From positions 93,999,342 through 94,059,341 of the forward strand of contig CM043953.1 in the NCBI GenBank assembly GCA_014529385.2: 60,000 bases of DNA, read 5' to 3'. Each line of letters opens with the position of its first letter. Position 1 is the first letter of the stretch. The position numbers and the translations under genes are program-made. The notes under the pieces were generated by a model, which saw nothing but the letters and a program-made list of their open reading frames with translations, ran no database searches and had not been told where the DNA came from. This document shows positions 1-11,125 of the stretch, piece after piece. The stretch comes from Adiantum capillus-veneris. Its lineage: Eukaryota > Streptophyta > Polypodiopsida > Polypodiales > Pteridaceae.

Positions 1-409
1 AAAACCACAGGGAGCAACACTGCTTCCACCTCACAAGGGACCTCTAACACATCAAGTCTAGAAGGGGTATTCCTTAATGAAAATTGGAATTATTACATCC
101 ACATTGAGATGTTGACAGATCTATACTCTGGCCACTCCTACCATGTAGGTTGGATAGAGATTGTACAGTTCACATCTAGCGCCATTAATATTGAAGAGCA
201 ACAAAGAAGAATTTGTGATGTCTTCCATGGCATCATCCACTCGGAGAGGCAAAATCGAGGCGCGATTGTACCTCAAGTGGCCCCATGAGATTTTTGGATA
301 CGAGCAAGTCCAAACAGCCTACTCTATCACAAATGGAGACTCCTATGATGAGTCTCATGGACACCTCATATGTCGTTTGACTTGGAGTCCCAATGTAGTC
401 TGAGCCCAC

Positions 410-598
410 GAACAACAACTTTAGTTTTCCTAGTTTGTCTCAAATTCCTCTCAAATAAAGCACAGCACCTACTCCAGCGATGAACCTGATAGAGAATGCA
501 CCATGAACAACAACTTTAGTTTTCCTAGTTTGTCTCAAATTCCTCTCAAATAAAGCGCGGCACCTACTCCAGTGATGAACCTGATGGAGAATGCACCT
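410..598 (+). repeat. Tandem duplication, about 95 bp x 2
   Basis: Two adjacent copies start GAACAACAACTTTAG at 410 and at 505 and run to GAGAATGCACC. They differ at only a few positions. The duplication lies in the N-terminal region of the E1 gag and probably contributes to its loss of frame. Confidence 0.85.
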
Positions 599-667
599 AT
601 GGCCCCTAGGGCTAGTGCAATACTGCTACCTAGTGGCGTAGTACCTATCACTGGGCCTTGACCATAT

Positions 668-1072
668 GTGCTTGTATCCACTTATGCACACATGGGTCCT
701 AGACCTCCAATTGTACCAACAACATATGCTCCACGAGTGCCATTCTCAAGCCCTTATCTGAGTGGACCTATGCCCGGTCATATTCCATATCCTACATCGG
801 CTACATATATGCCAAGGCTAATAACCACCCCCGTCCCACCTATGATTCCAATAGGAGTGCCTCCACCGACCATACCTCCTTACATAGGTGATTTAGCAGC
901 ATTTGCCCAAACAATAGGTCGATCTATTCTAGAGAATATGTCTCACACGCCTGAAAGAGAATGTAGGAGTAAAGCGATACAGATTGCAAAGCTTACACAA
1001 AAATTCAATAGGGATGAAGATGCTCGAAAGCACATTGAATTATTTGAACAAATATGCAATTCCCTAGCCTGA
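668..1072 (+). pseudogene. E1 gag, proline-rich N-terminal fragment
   Basis: An open stretch of 134 codons. The first ~75 residues are rich in Pro, Tyr and Met (runs such as PPMIPIGVPPPTIPPYIGD), followed by a more charged part (FNRDEDARKHIELFEQICNSLA) that looks like the start of a retrotransposon capsid segment. No enzymatic domain is present. The frame closes with TGA, but capsid-like sequence continues in other frames up to the next open stretch at 1358, so this is a gag broken by small indels. The true start is unclear because the 95-bp duplication lies upstream. Confidence 0.6.
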
Positions 1073-1357
1073 ACACAAAAAACTACATAAGAGCAGTGCT
1101 TTAAGCCTGACTTTGAGTGGGAAGGTTGGGGATTGGTATAGGACCTTAAGGATGGAAGAAAAAATGATTTACCCTACTCTTTGAAGATTGTTCCTAAAGG
1201 AGTACATACAAGAGGGAGTGCTTTGGGGTGTAGCATCTTAGCTCCTCCAGAAAGCCTAATGAGAGGAAGGGGAGTCAATGAGAGAGAGACTTAATTAGTC
1301 GCTTGAAGCATTTGATTTCTTGTTTTTAATCCAAATGAGTGCTTCAATAATAACCAA

Positions 1358-1744
1358 TTGCTCGATAGATTTATTAGGGGACTACGACATGAGGATATCT
1401 ATAATGGTCTAGTCATTAGAGATATCACCACTTGGGAAGCCGTCGCCACCAATGCAATCCAATTGGAGGACAATTTAATGATTCAGGAAGAAAGAGTGTC
1501 TGTTGAGCCTAAATCTACTAGCTCACAAGCATCGAGGCATGAGCCAATGACCATAAAGCCTATTGTTGAAGAGCCAAAGATATCTCAGGTGACTTTAGCA
1601 GACCTCACCAAGCCCATTCAAGAAAGACTTAGAGATAATCGTGCCTCACAAAACAATCATATGTATCCAAGAAGGGAACAACAATGGTGCTCAGTTTGCT
1701 TTGGTCCACATAGCATTAGTGAATGCCCTTTACATTTAGAGTAA
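1358..1744 (+). pseudogene. E1 gag, capsid C-terminal part and first zinc knuckle
   Basis: A 128-codon open stretch. Residues 1-45 (LDRFIRGLRHEDIYNG, then TWEAVATNAIQLED) resemble the end of a Ty3/gypsy capsid domain. A linker with Glu/Ser/Pro follows, then a zinc knuckle at 1688-1726 with C-x2-C-x3-H-x4-C spacing (CSVCFGPHSISEC). Such knuckles bind the element RNA during particle assembly. Directly after it a ~30-bp tandem duplication (around 1716-1773) repeats the last knuckle codons and introduces a stop. A second knuckle follows at 1788. Confidence 0.7.
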
Positions 1745-1787
1745 AATTAGTGAATGCCCTACATTTAGAGTAAAATTCAATGGAAAT

Positions 1788-2149
1788 TGCCATGCATGTG
1801 GTAGGTACGTTCACCAAGCTAAGGATTGTATAATGTTCAAACATGTGATGGAAAATAGACCACCCTTGGCCTAGACAGAGTTCCTGCATTGATGCCTGCC
1901 CCATCTCTTGAACAACTATCACAACACATGGTTCCTAGAGCCCAAAATGTTTCTCAAGCTACACTGCTACCACTTCCAATGCTAGGACCGCAGCCCCCAC
2001 ATCCAAGAGTCACCCCTGTGAATCATATGGGTTGCGAGCCATCTAGTGCTTCTTTGGAAGGCTATGAGGAAGATATAGACCCTACTATTTCCTATGGGAT
2101 GGATTCATTTGAAGAGTGTCCACAATACTACATGGAGGATTACTGGGGA
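1788..2149 (+). pseudogene. E1 gag, second zinc knuckle and linker up to the CHR-1 insertion
   Basis: Begins with a canonical knuckle CHACGRYVHQAKDC (C-x2-C-x4-H-x4-C) at 1788-1829. A Pro/Gln-rich linker and an acidic Tyr-rich stretch (EEDIDPTIS, YYMEDYWG) follow, interrupted by the LTR of CHR-1 at 2150. A stop at 1873 separates the knuckle from the linker. The linker frame is in phase with the E1 sequence beyond 11125. Confidence 0.7.
2145..2149. repeat. Target-site duplication of CHR-1, left copy (GGGGA)
   Basis: GGGGA directly precedes the TG of the left LTR and recurs at 11121-11125 directly after the right LTR. The 5-bp length is normal for Ty3/gypsy integration. Confidence 0.9.
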
Positions 2150-3762
2150 TGTAACATTTAATGGCCTAGTAACTTGTGTGTAGCAGAAAATAGCATGAAC
2201 ATAGTGAGCATTTCATTAGAATAGATTCCTAATGAGCATAACAAGAGTGCTTGGGTGGAGAGAGAAACAAAAAGAATAACACCTGGTTAGATAGGCATGA
2301 ACAATACTTCAAAAGAGAGATAAATTAAGCTATTGACAACAGTTGAGGACCGTATTTACATGGAGCCCCCCCCCCCCCCCCCCCCCCCCCCCTCCAAAAG
2401 GCTTTGTATTATAGGTTTCCCCTATCAAGGGAGACATTTTACAATACAATTCTTTTTGTGTTCCTTCAATAACTAGCTAGTGCAATGAAGATGGAAGCTT
2501 CAAGCACTAAGCAAACACTTATAAAACACAACGTCAATTCCCTCACGGTCTCACACCCAAGACCTCACACACCTTCGAAGATGGTGAGAGCTAGCGGGGT
2601 ATGAGAGTAGATTGAGAGGAAGAAGGAGTATTCTTACGAGAAAGAAGTACATCTCCTCACATAATCACTCATAATAGCTTAGCATAGCTTAGTAATTAGC
2701 ATGATAGAGGAGATGAGCATGCATTGAAGCTTGGCTCTTGGTTGTTTGCATCACAAAGCCAAGAGTTGTTGGTGTAGGCCTCCCTTCTCACAAGCTTGGA
2801 GTAGATGGTGAGCTTCCCATTAAAGCTTGAGAAGGAGAGAGAGAGTCTTCTTGCTTCACACATGAGATTGTGTGAGTGTGTGTGTGATAATGACTTGACA
2901 AATTCAGCCCCCTCTCTCTCTTGGTCGACCCCTCTTCCATTTTACTCATGCAGGCACACCGTTGGCCCATGCTATGCTTGTCCAGCAAGAATTAAGTAGC
3001 ATAAGTGATAGCCTTCTGACATGTGTCCCCCTTTCCCCTTTTGTGAGAGCTTTAGGTAATTAATAAATGCAACTAAACTCTCATTGGACCCCTTTGTCTT
3101 CTGGCCAATAGGAATCAGGCAAGCCATTGGGCTGCTGAATGCTGATTGGACCCTTTCGGAGACTATCCAATAGTTTTGTAGAGAGATTAATTCTTATTGG
3201 TTCTTTTATTAAGTGTTTTTAAATGAATTAAACTAGATTTACTCTAGCCTAATTCTCATTGGTCCACATCCATGGCCATCCAATAGGATTTGAGTGCACC
3301 TTATGGGCAATTGGCCTAGGGAGCTGACATGTATCCCTCATTCCCTTTGTGTAAAGGGAGCCTGTGAGTGTGTGTGTGTGTGTGTGTGTTTCTCTCTCAT
3401 CCACTTACAAGGCTCACCCCCTCCTATGTAGGAGCCTTGAAGACTTTTTTGGCACACTCACAAAGCATCCAATTTTACTAAGCTTGACCATTGGACACAA
3501 CCTTTGAATTTTGGAACCTTAGCATTTTGGAAGTCTTAATGGACTGAACCTTAGGGTCTTTAAAGCCCATTGTTTCACATTGCTCTTTTGCAGATGGCCC
3601 CCCCCTTGGATCCCTATTTTCCCTCCTTTGGATCCCTATTGTGGCCGGTATGCCAGCTTAACCAATATTCTAGCTTTTTCTACCTTGGCACTTTCCCATA
3701 CTAAATGATCAGTTTAACATGAGAAATTCATTTAGAAGAATTATATATTAGTTATTATGACA
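2150..3762 (-). repeat. CHR-1 3' LTR
   Basis: A 1613-bp LTR, TG...CA in plus reading (TGTAACATTT to TTATTATGACA). It aligns along its whole length with 9418-11120 and, inverted, with the LTRs of CHR-2. It differs from its partner mainly by a 27-base C run at 2366-2392, short GA and GT tracts (about 2831-2843 and 3366-3388) where the partner has very long ones, and a small duplication of GGATCCCTATT near 3607-3640. Confidence 0.9.
2366..2392. repeat. Homopolymer C run, 27 bases
   Basis: 27 consecutive C residues inside the left LTR. The right LTR has only CCGGTCCCCCC at the equivalent place. This is either a real slippage expansion or an assembly/sequencing error. Confidence 0.9.
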
Positions 3763-3776
3763 TTACCTCTCTCTTG
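3763..3776 (-). other. CHR-1 polypurine tract
   Basis: Plus-strand TTACCTCTCTCTTG, i.e. CAAGAGAGAGGTAA on the minus strand, directly precedes the 3' LTR in element orientation. It is the expected primer site for second-strand synthesis. CHR-2 has the related end GGTAA at the same boundary. Confidence 0.75.
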
Positions 3777-4129
3777 AAATCATAATTGTCCTTGACTATA
3801 GGGTAGAGAAGATAAAGCCTATTTATTAGTCCTTTTCTAGCGGGTAGAGGATCCCTATCTTACCCTACGACATCGTTCCAGAATGGATGACTTATCCATT
3901 TGGCACCTGAGAGCCTAAGGTTGCGGCAAGCATGTCTGCATATTAGTCATATCAATCTTTCATAGTAGAATGACAAGCTCTACTTGGTGTTTGGAAGACA
4001 TCGTCTCCACAAACTTGATTCTAAGCATACATACTACTTAGCATTTGTGCACAATAAACAAAAAGAGAGTCTTATAAGACAAAAGCTTTGTTCATTTTAA
4101 ACATTTGTACATTTGCTTACTCTAGGGAA

Positions 4130-5423
4130 GCATTGTAAGCATTGACAAGGTTTAGGTTATCCTTTAATTGTATGTCTTGCATCCATCTAGCATCTTCAAA
4201 AGGATAATTGTTAAACTTAATAAGATATCGTCGGATAGTATTACCGCCTCTTAATACTTGTCTTCATGTCGGAGAATGGAGTCGGGCTGCAGCACCTCCT
4301 CTTGATCCTCGATCTCTGGTGGGTCTTCAATAGTTGGTTCTTGAGGTGGCTCTCCTTTGTAAGGTTTTAGTAGGCTCACATGGAAAGCATTGTGTATGAG
4401 CCAATGGTTGGGCAACTTGAGTTGGTAGGCCATCTCATTGATTGGTCTAAGAATCGGAAAAAGGGACCATAGTAACTTTTTGCAAACTTAGCATAGTACT
4501 TTTGGTGTCCCGTAGGATTCTTGCCCGTCGTGTGCCTTAATTGAGCCTTGGGAAATTTAAGTAAGACCCAATCATTTTCTTTAAAGGCTTGGGCTCTTCT
4601 GTACTTATCAGTAGCAACCTTTTGCCTTTGCTGTGAGATAGAGATAGCATCCTTAATCTTTTGGAAATATTCTTGTAGGTCTCGCCTATACTCATCTGCA
4701 CAGCGAAGATCTTCCCGTGTACCTTAAGTAGCAGGGGACTTTTTGATCTTCCCTCAATTACCTCGAAAGATGATTTTCCCGTGGAAGTATGTACAGTGTT
4801 GTTTTAGGCATACTCAACTAAGGGAAATTACTTCTCCCATTGGGATCTTTGATCTATTTCCGTTACATAGGCTTTTAGTAGATCAAGAATTGTTACGTTA
4901 GCTATTTCACTTTGGCCATCCGTTTGCGGGTGATAGTTCGAAGAGAAATTTAGCCTTGTCCCTAATTCTCAAAAAGACACTTCCAAAAATTACTGGTCAT
5001 TCTAGGATCTCTATCCGACACTATGGACATTGGCAAACCATGGCACTTGAACATTTGTGATATGAAGAGGGTTGCCATTTGATGGGCTTTGATAGTCTTT
5101 TTGACAGGTATAAAATGAGCTTGTTTGCTAAACCTGTCTACTATCGTCCATATTTCCGTATTCCCATGGATAGACTTAGGCAATCCAAAGATAAAATCCA
5201 TGGATATGCTCTCCCATGGTGAATTAGGGATTGGCAAAGGTTGAAGCAATCTAGGTTGCTTTCCTCTATCAAACTTCATCTTTTGGCATACCACACATTT
5301 AGAAACATACTCTTGTATGTTTGCTTTCATGGCAGGCCAATAGAAATTTGTTTCAATCCCTTTTAGTGTAGACTGAATCCCTCCATGCCCCGCATAAGGA
5401 GGAGCCATAGAGAAGATAACCAT
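4130..5423 (-). pseudogene. CHR-1 integrase and chromodomain-like C-terminus
   Basis: Integrates the element cDNA into the genome. The first 153-codon piece (5423-4962) has the His-His-Cys-Cys zinc region (GHGGIQSTLKG, FYWPAMK, CVVCQ) and two catalytic aspartates (SMDFI and VSDRDP). The Glu region beyond 4962 is out of frame. Near 4433-4251 comes the C-terminal GPY-like segment (YQLKLPNHWLIHNAFHVSLL), then the acidic hinge. After a one-base loss near 4251 a chromodomain-like motif follows in another frame (RRYLIKFNNYPFEDARWM). The chromodomain probably directed insertion to particular chromatin, as known for chromoviruses. Confidence 0.8.
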
Positions 5424-5537
5424 CTTGTAAAGTAAGTGGCTCTTCTTTCTTCCCTAATGCAAGGGCTGAAATCACATCTCTAAAATCGGAATCAATACCA
5501 TACTCATCTATCATAGAAGATAGATCATTATGAGTTG

Positions 5538-6180
5538 CTATGGAAACCGGTTCACTCTCGGCCGTCTTGAGAGTGCATTGGCTACTTTATTATGTTTGCC
5601 ACCAATGTGAGCAATATGAAAATTAAATTGCGAAAGGAAATTTTCCCACCTCATTTGTGTGTCGGAGAGCTTGGTCTGCGTCATGAAGTACTTAGGCTTT
5701 GGTGATCCGTCCGCAGAATGAAAGGAGTCCCCAATAAATAATGCTTCCATGAGTCTTAAGGCATGTAGAACTGCGAGGAGTTCCTTTTCATATATGACTA
5801 GAGCTTGCTCAATAGGGTCGAGCCTTCGACTTTCATAGGCTATGGTGTGCCCTTCTTAGAGTAAAACAGCTCCAAGGCAATCACCACAAGCATCACATTG
5901 GACCTCAAATGGCTTTGAGAGATCCAACAGTGTAAGCAGAGGTTGAGGGATAAGCTTTTCTTTAAGCTTTTTGAAAGCATTTTTCTCCTTGGCAGACCAT
6001 GTATACCAAACATTTTTCTTTGTTAGGTCATGTAATGGTCCCGCAATTTGTGAGAACTTTTCTATGAAGCGTCTATAGTATGCACACATACCTATAAAGC
6101 TTCTTAGTTCATGAAGATTCCTTGGTTTAGGGCATCCTATTATTACCTCTAACTTTGATGGATCCATTTGGATGCCATCT
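5538..6180 (-). pseudogene. CHR-1 RNase H region of pol
   Basis: Removes genomic RNA from the RNA/DNA hybrid. The first piece (6167-5856) holds the RT connection (LHELRSFIGMCAYYRRFI) and the start of RNase H with the first catalytic aspartate context (FEVQCDACGDCLGAVLL, normally DASxxxxG). A frameshift follows. The second piece (5750-5538) carries the end of the domain (FNFHIAHIGGKHNKVANALSRR), where the Asp of the usual AD-LSR motif is Asn. That change alone would damage activity. Confidence 0.8.
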
Positions 6181-6203
6181 TGAGAGATAATGTGACCTAA
6201 ATA

Positions 6204-7560
6204 CTAAATCTCTTGTAAGAAAAATTCATTTTTCTTTCGATTAACATAATGTTTATTCTCTCTTAGAACTTGAAATATTACCTGGAGGTGTTGCTTGTGT
6301 TCGTCTAGTGAATTAGAGTAGATGTTGATATCTTCAAAGAAAACTCCAGTAAAGGTTCGGTGAGGCCTGAATAGCTTCTCCATCAAGCGGTTGAATGTGG
6401 CTGGTGCATTGGTCAAGCCAAAAGGCATCACAATGTATTCGTAAAGACCAATCGTAGTACGAAATGTGGTCTTTACAATGTCTTGAGATCAACTATCCTT
6501 ATTTGATGGTAGCCACTTTTTAGGTCAATCCTACTGAAGTAGGTTGACCCTTGTAGCTTATCAAATAGGTCTTCTACTCGTGGAACGGGAAACCTATTCT
6601 TGATAGTGATCCTATCTAGTGCCCTATAGTTGACACACATACGATATGTGCCATCTTTCTTTTGCACTAATAACATGGGTGAGCAAAATGGAGATGAGCC
6701 AGGCCTAACCATGCCCTTCTCAACTAACTCATGCACTTGCCACATAATCTCCTCATGTTGAGCTTGAGAAACTCTATAAGGAGGTTTATTAGGGGGTGAA
6801 CTTCTTGGAAGAAGTTCAATTGCATGGTCATCATTGCCTCGTTTAGGAGGTTGTTCACAAGGGATGTCGTCAATAAAGACATATTGAAACCCGTTGAGAA
6901 AATTGGATAACTCTAAATCCGTGTGATTGTTTATATTTTCTTTTGCTAAAGCATTAGGTTCATTTTGATAATCTTTAACAAAAATCATGTATTCGGAAAT
7001 AGAGTTTTTTATTGACTTATTAAAACCTTGCGTATGTACAATGGGTATGGTGTTACCCATTTCTTTGGTATCTATGTACATATCTTTTTCCCTATACTTA
7101 AAGTAGATTTTCCTTTCACGGAATTTAACATTGGCAGCCATGCAATCAAACCATAGTGCCCCTAGGATTACATGCTTGTGCTTGAGAGGAGAGATAAAGA
7201 AGTCCTCTTTGTCCACATAGCTTTGGAGAGGGAGCCTCAATTTCCTGATTAAGGGAGTGTCTGAAGCTTCTTGCCCCTTGAAAGCACCACTTGCGGGGTA
7301 GGACATCTCCCATCTCATAGGTTTGGATGCCTAGCTTGGTGGCCAACTCTGTGGATATGAAATTGTGATTAGAACCAGGGTCAAAGAGAATAAAAGCATC
7401 ATGTTCTCTTACCTTTCCCCAAGCATGGCATAGAGGAGATCCTTTGTGGTGAGCTTCATCTTCTTGGATTTCAACCAAGGTAGCTCTAGGAGGCTCATGG
7501 CGGGCGTTCTTTTGGGGACAAGCGTGGTACACATGTCCTTGCTTGCCGCACTGGAAACAA
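6204..7560 (-). pseudogene. CHR-1 zinc knuckle, protease and reverse transcriptase
   Basis: In minus order: a knuckle CFQCGKQGHVYHAC near 7555-7513; an aspartic protease whose active site reads LFDPGS instead of D-[ST]-G; the protease C-terminal motif HVILGALW; then RT fingers and palm (MVRPGSSPFCSPMLLV, YRMCVNYRALDRITIKNRFP, TYFSRIDLKSGYHQI). A frameshift near 6470 leads into MPFGLTNAPATFNRLM. The metal-binding motif reads FFEDI where F-x-DD is expected, so the first Asp is Glu. The domains are plainly chromovirus-like, but this copy cannot make active enzymes. Confidence 0.85.
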
Positions 7561-9000
7561 TGGTTATCCTTGCGATAACGCTCAAGCTCTTCAAGAGAGA
7601 GTTTATTTTTGCCTTTGTAAACTCCCTTCTCCTTAGCTTTGTTGTTATTGGAATTTCCCTTAACAGACTTTTGGACATTGTCTTCCCCTTAGGCTCATTG
7701 GAACCCTTGTTTTTCGTGAGCTTAGGATTTCTCTTAGCCCCTGTTTGGAAATCGATTCGAGAAGCCACCATAGTATGGTGTATGACCGCATATATGGTCC
7801 GTGGCCTTTGGGAGTTGACATACTCCGCCATATCTTCACTTAAGCCCGCACATAATTGTTGCTTTTGCTCTCCAAAATCCATCTTTTTTATGACAATTTC
7901 TTTGAGATGTAAGTCCCAAAACTTGTCTGCATATTTGTGAATGGATTCGTAGGGAGAGAGCTTCAAGCTTCTCCATTCGGTGAGTACTTTGTCTTTGGCA
8001 TCGATGGCCAAAAACTGCTTCATGATGGAAGCTCTTAAAGCTTTCCATGTTTGTGGAGCTTCATTGTTGGCCCGTAGGCTATACCACCATTGCCTGGCGG
8101 ACTTTTGAGAGTGCATGGCTACATGGTGTAGCTTAGAGAACTCCGTGAAGCCGTGATCTCCAAATGCCGCATCGAATAGTTGGATGAAAGCCAAGACTTT
8201 GTCTGTAGCACCAAAGGTGCCATCGTAGGTAAGGAAAGTGATGCTCTTTCCTCCCTCTTTGAACTTCTTGAGCTTGGACGACCTCTTCCACGCGGCATAG
8301 GATTTTCTATGGCCTCTTCTTTTTGATGGTTCAAAAGTTGCACCATCGCTTTCTTCAGAAGATGAAGAATTTGAGGAAGATGGAGAAGAGGGTGACCTCT
8401 TTCGCACCTTTTTCTTGCCTTGTTCCTCCTTGTCTGCACCATCACTTTCTTCATAAGAGGAAGAGGATGAAGAAGATGGAGAAGAGGGTGACCTCTTTCT
8501 CACCTTTTTCTTCTCTTGTTTTTTATCATCCCTCTTTGAATTATGGTGTGGAGAGGTGTGTGATGGTCTTCTCTGTTTAGGAGGTGATGGAGAGCATTTT
8601 GCTCGCCGTCTTCATGGAGCCATCTTTACTGAGGTGGACGGAGACTCACTTCTTTCTTGTTCCTTTGGTGGGGGCTCTTGAATTCTCCTTTGGGAAGGAG
8701 ATGCGTCATCAAGAAGAAAAATTTTGAGCCCTTCATATGGATCCTCTTCTTCTTCCCGAATCGGAGAGAGACCTCTTTTGGAAGTCTCACAAGGAGGCTT
8801 CCTAGGTACTCTCTCTTCATGGTGGGGAGCTTGGAGAATCCCAGAGCACGAAGCTGCCGTTGCACTTTACTTTGGAGGGATGGATGTTGAAGCCTAGAAA
8901 CAAGGTAGTTAACAAGCATAGGGGCATCATTAGTAGCCTTCTCATTAGCAAAATCAAAGCTATCAACATTAATTTCACTCTCTTTACTATTGCCAGTCAT
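7409..9000 (-). pseudogene. CHR-1 gag
   Basis: The structural protein of the virus-like particle. It starts at 9000 (MTGNSKESEINVDSFDF), about 400 bp inside the 5' LTR. The N-terminal piece runs to 8626. After a frameshift, 8503-7409 contains two tandem Ser-rich basic/acidic repeats (RKRSPSSPSS...SSSEESDGA), then the capsid core (ITFLTYDGTFGATDKVLAFI, ARQWWYSL, LSPYESIHKYADKFWDL). A further shift precedes the zinc knuckle at about 7555. The homologous gag in CHR-2 lies at 29193-30580. The Ser/Lys repeat pair is present in both copies, so it belongs to the family. Confidence 0.85.
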
Positions 9001-9401
9001 TCTAACAACTTTTAGGTGTAAACTTTTTTAGGTGTACTTTGGCACTTCAAGCCCTAGTTGCTACTCCTCTTTACCCCTTTAGAAAAGCACTCAAGCTACT
9101 GTACCCATGGCTCGAATACCATTAATTGCAAAGAATAGAAGAGAGGTTCTTTCGACATCAAAACAACACCGGCTCCTGTCAAGCTTCTAATAGCTCAATA
9201 GTGGTTAAGCCGTAGGCAAGCATCGTAGGACTCCACTATTAAGACCATACCTCTTGACGGTGATGCCCTATTATCTACATGAAGGCAGGCGCACTGCAAG
9301 GCTGCAAAATCCCTATTGTACTTACTTAATTGCAATTAATAATACCAACCATTCATAGCTAGCTTGAGGACCTCCCTTCTTTAGCAATAAAAGAGAAACC
9401 T

Positions 9402-9417
9402 TGTGCTCTAATACCGA
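9402..9417 (-). other. CHR-1 primer-binding site (initiator tRNA-Met type)
   Basis: Minus strand reads CGGTATTAGAGC directly inside the 5' LTR end. It differs from the plant initiator-tRNA-Met PBS TGGTATCAGAGC by two changes. The CHR-2 copy has TGGTATCAAAGA at the same place, supporting tRNA-iMet as the family primer. Confidence 0.8.
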
Positions 9418-10083
9418 TGTAACATTTAATGGCCTAGTAACTTGTGTGTAGCAGAAAATAGCATGAACATAGTCATCATTTCATTAGAATAGATTCCTAA
9501 TGAGCATAACAAGAGGCTTGGGTGAAGAGAGCAACAAAAAGCATAACACCTAGTTAGATAGGCATGAAAAATACTTCAAAAGAGAGAGAAATTAAGCTAT
9601 TGACAACAGTTGAGGACCGGATTTACATGGAGCCGGTCCCCCCTCCAAAAGCTTTGTATGATAGGTTTCTCCCATCAAGGGAGACATTTTACAATACAAT
9701 TCTTTTTGTGTTCCTTCAATAACTAGCTAGTGCAATGAAGATGGAAGCTCAAGCACTAAGAAAACACTTATAAAACACAACATCAATTCCCTCACGGTCT
9801 CACACCCAAGACCTCACACACCTTCAAAGATGGTGAGAGCTAGCGGGGTATGAGAGTAGATTGAGAGGAAGAAGGAGTAGTCTTACGAGAAAGAAGTACA
9901 TCTCCTCACATAATCACTCATAATATCTTAGCATAGCTTAGTAATTTGCATGATAAAGGAGATGAGCATGCATTGAAGCTTGGCTCTTGGTTGGATTTAC
10001 ATCACAAAGCCAAGAGTTGTTGGTGTAGGCCTCCCTTCTCACAAGCTTGGAGTAGATGACGAGCTTTCCATTAAAGCTTGAAA

Positions 10084-10085
<2 letters not shown>

Positions 10086-10173
<88 letters not shown>
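10086..10173. repeat. (GA)n microsatellite in CHR-1 5' LTR
   Basis: About 44 perfect GA units. The partner LTR has only a few units at the same place (about 2831). Confidence 0.95.
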
Positions 10174-10176
<3 letters not shown>

Positions 10177-10689
10177 TTCTTGCTTCACACATGAGATTGT
10201 GTGAGTGTGTGTGTGATAATGCCTTGAAAAATTCAGCCCCTCTCTCTCTTGATCGACCCCTCTTCCATGTTACTCATGCAGGCACCCCACTGGCCCATGC
10301 CAGGCTTATCCAATAAGAATTAAGTAGCATAATTGATAGCCTTCTGACATGTGTCCCCCTTTCCACTTTTGTGAAAGATTTAAGTAATTGATTGATGCAA
10401 CTAAGCTCTCATTGGACCCCTTTGTCTTCTGGCCAATAGGAATTAGGCAAGCCATTGGGCTGCTGAATGCTGATTGGACCCCTTGGGAGACTGTCCAATA
10501 GTTTTGTAGAGAGATTAATTCTTATTGGTTCTTTTATTAAGTGTTTTTGAATGAATTAAACTAGATTTACTCTAGCCTAATTCTCCTTGGTCCACCTCCA
10601 TGGCCATCCAATAGGATTTGAGTGCACCTTGTGGGCAATTGGCCTAGGGAGCTGACATGTATCCTTCATTCCCTTTGTGTAAAGGGAGC

Positions 10690-10691
<2 letters not shown>

Positions 10692-10760
<69 letters not shown>
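10692..10760. repeat. (GT)n microsatellite in CHR-1 5' LTR
   Basis: About 35 perfect GT units. The partner LTR has about ten units near 3366-3388. The CHR-2 left LTR has a long (CA)n at the equivalent inverted position (27488-27581). Confidence 0.95.
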
Positions 10761-10763
<3 letters not shown>

Positions 10764-11125
10764 CTCTTTCATCGACTTATAGGGCTCGCCCCCTCCTATG
10801 TAGGAGCCTTGAAGACTTTTTTTGGCACACTCACAAAGCATCCAATTTTACTAAGCTTGACCATTGGACACAACCTTTGAATTTTGGAACCTTAGCATTA
10901 TAGAAGTCTTAATGGGCTTAACCTTAGGGTCTTTAAAGCCCATCGTTGCACATTTCTCTTTTGTAGATGGCCCCCCCTTTGGATCCCTATTGTGGCCGTC
11001 GGGCTGATCTGCCAGCTTAACCAATATTCTAGCTTTTTCTCCCCTGGCACTTTCCCATATTAAATGATCAATTTAACATGACAAATCATTTATGAGAATT
11101 AGATATTAGTTATTATGATAGGGGA

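Larger units (their letters stand above)
1..2149 (+). mobile_element. E1, degraded Ty3/gypsy element, left part (gag region)
   Basis: This is the left part of a plus-strand LTR retrotransposon whose 5' end lies outside the window. It carries broken gag reading frames with a proline-rich stretch, a gag-like helical segment and two zinc knuckles. The same element resumes at 11126 after the CHR-1 insertion: the frame ending ...MEDYWG at 2149 continues in phase as QVKP when one GGGGA copy is removed. The downstream half has RT and integrase fragments of the Tat/Athila-like plant gypsy type. No LTR of E1 is visible. It is the oldest layer of this block, since other elements interrupt it. Confidence 0.75.
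2150..11120 (-). mobile_element. CHR-1, chromodomain Ty3/gypsy retrotransposon, minus strand
   Basis: A structurally complete 8.97-kb element bounded by LTRs at 2150-3762 and 9418-11120 and by matched GGGGA duplications. Order in minus direction: 5' LTR, tRNA-iMet-like PBS, gag with one knuckle, protease, RT, RNase H, integrase with a chromodomain-like C-terminus, PPT, 3' LTR. This is the order of plant chromoviruses. All pol domains are recognisable, but frames shift several times and at least two catalytic motifs are changed, so the copy is dead. A second copy of the family (CHR-2) lies at 27113-53026 on the plus strand. Confidence 0.9.
9418..11120 (-). repeat. CHR-1 5' LTR
   Basis: A 1703-bp LTR matching 2150-3762. 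It starts TGTAACATTT and ends TTATTATGATA in plus reading, where the terminal CA has become TA. It is longer than its partner because of two microsatellites, (GA)n at 10086-10173 and (GT)n at 10692-10760. Confidence 0.9.

Noticed and set aside
7446-7940. 164-codon plus-strand ORF with hydrophobic stretches
   Set aside because: It is the complement of the CHR-1 gag/protease region and is explained by it.
10056-10316. ORFs made of Arg-Glu, Ser-Leu, Cys-Val or His-Thr repeats over the microsatellites (also at 10622, 14488, 25012, 27371, 55152, 56451, 59120)
   Set aside because: They are translations of (GA)n or (CA)n tracts in whichever frame lacks stops. No protein evidence.
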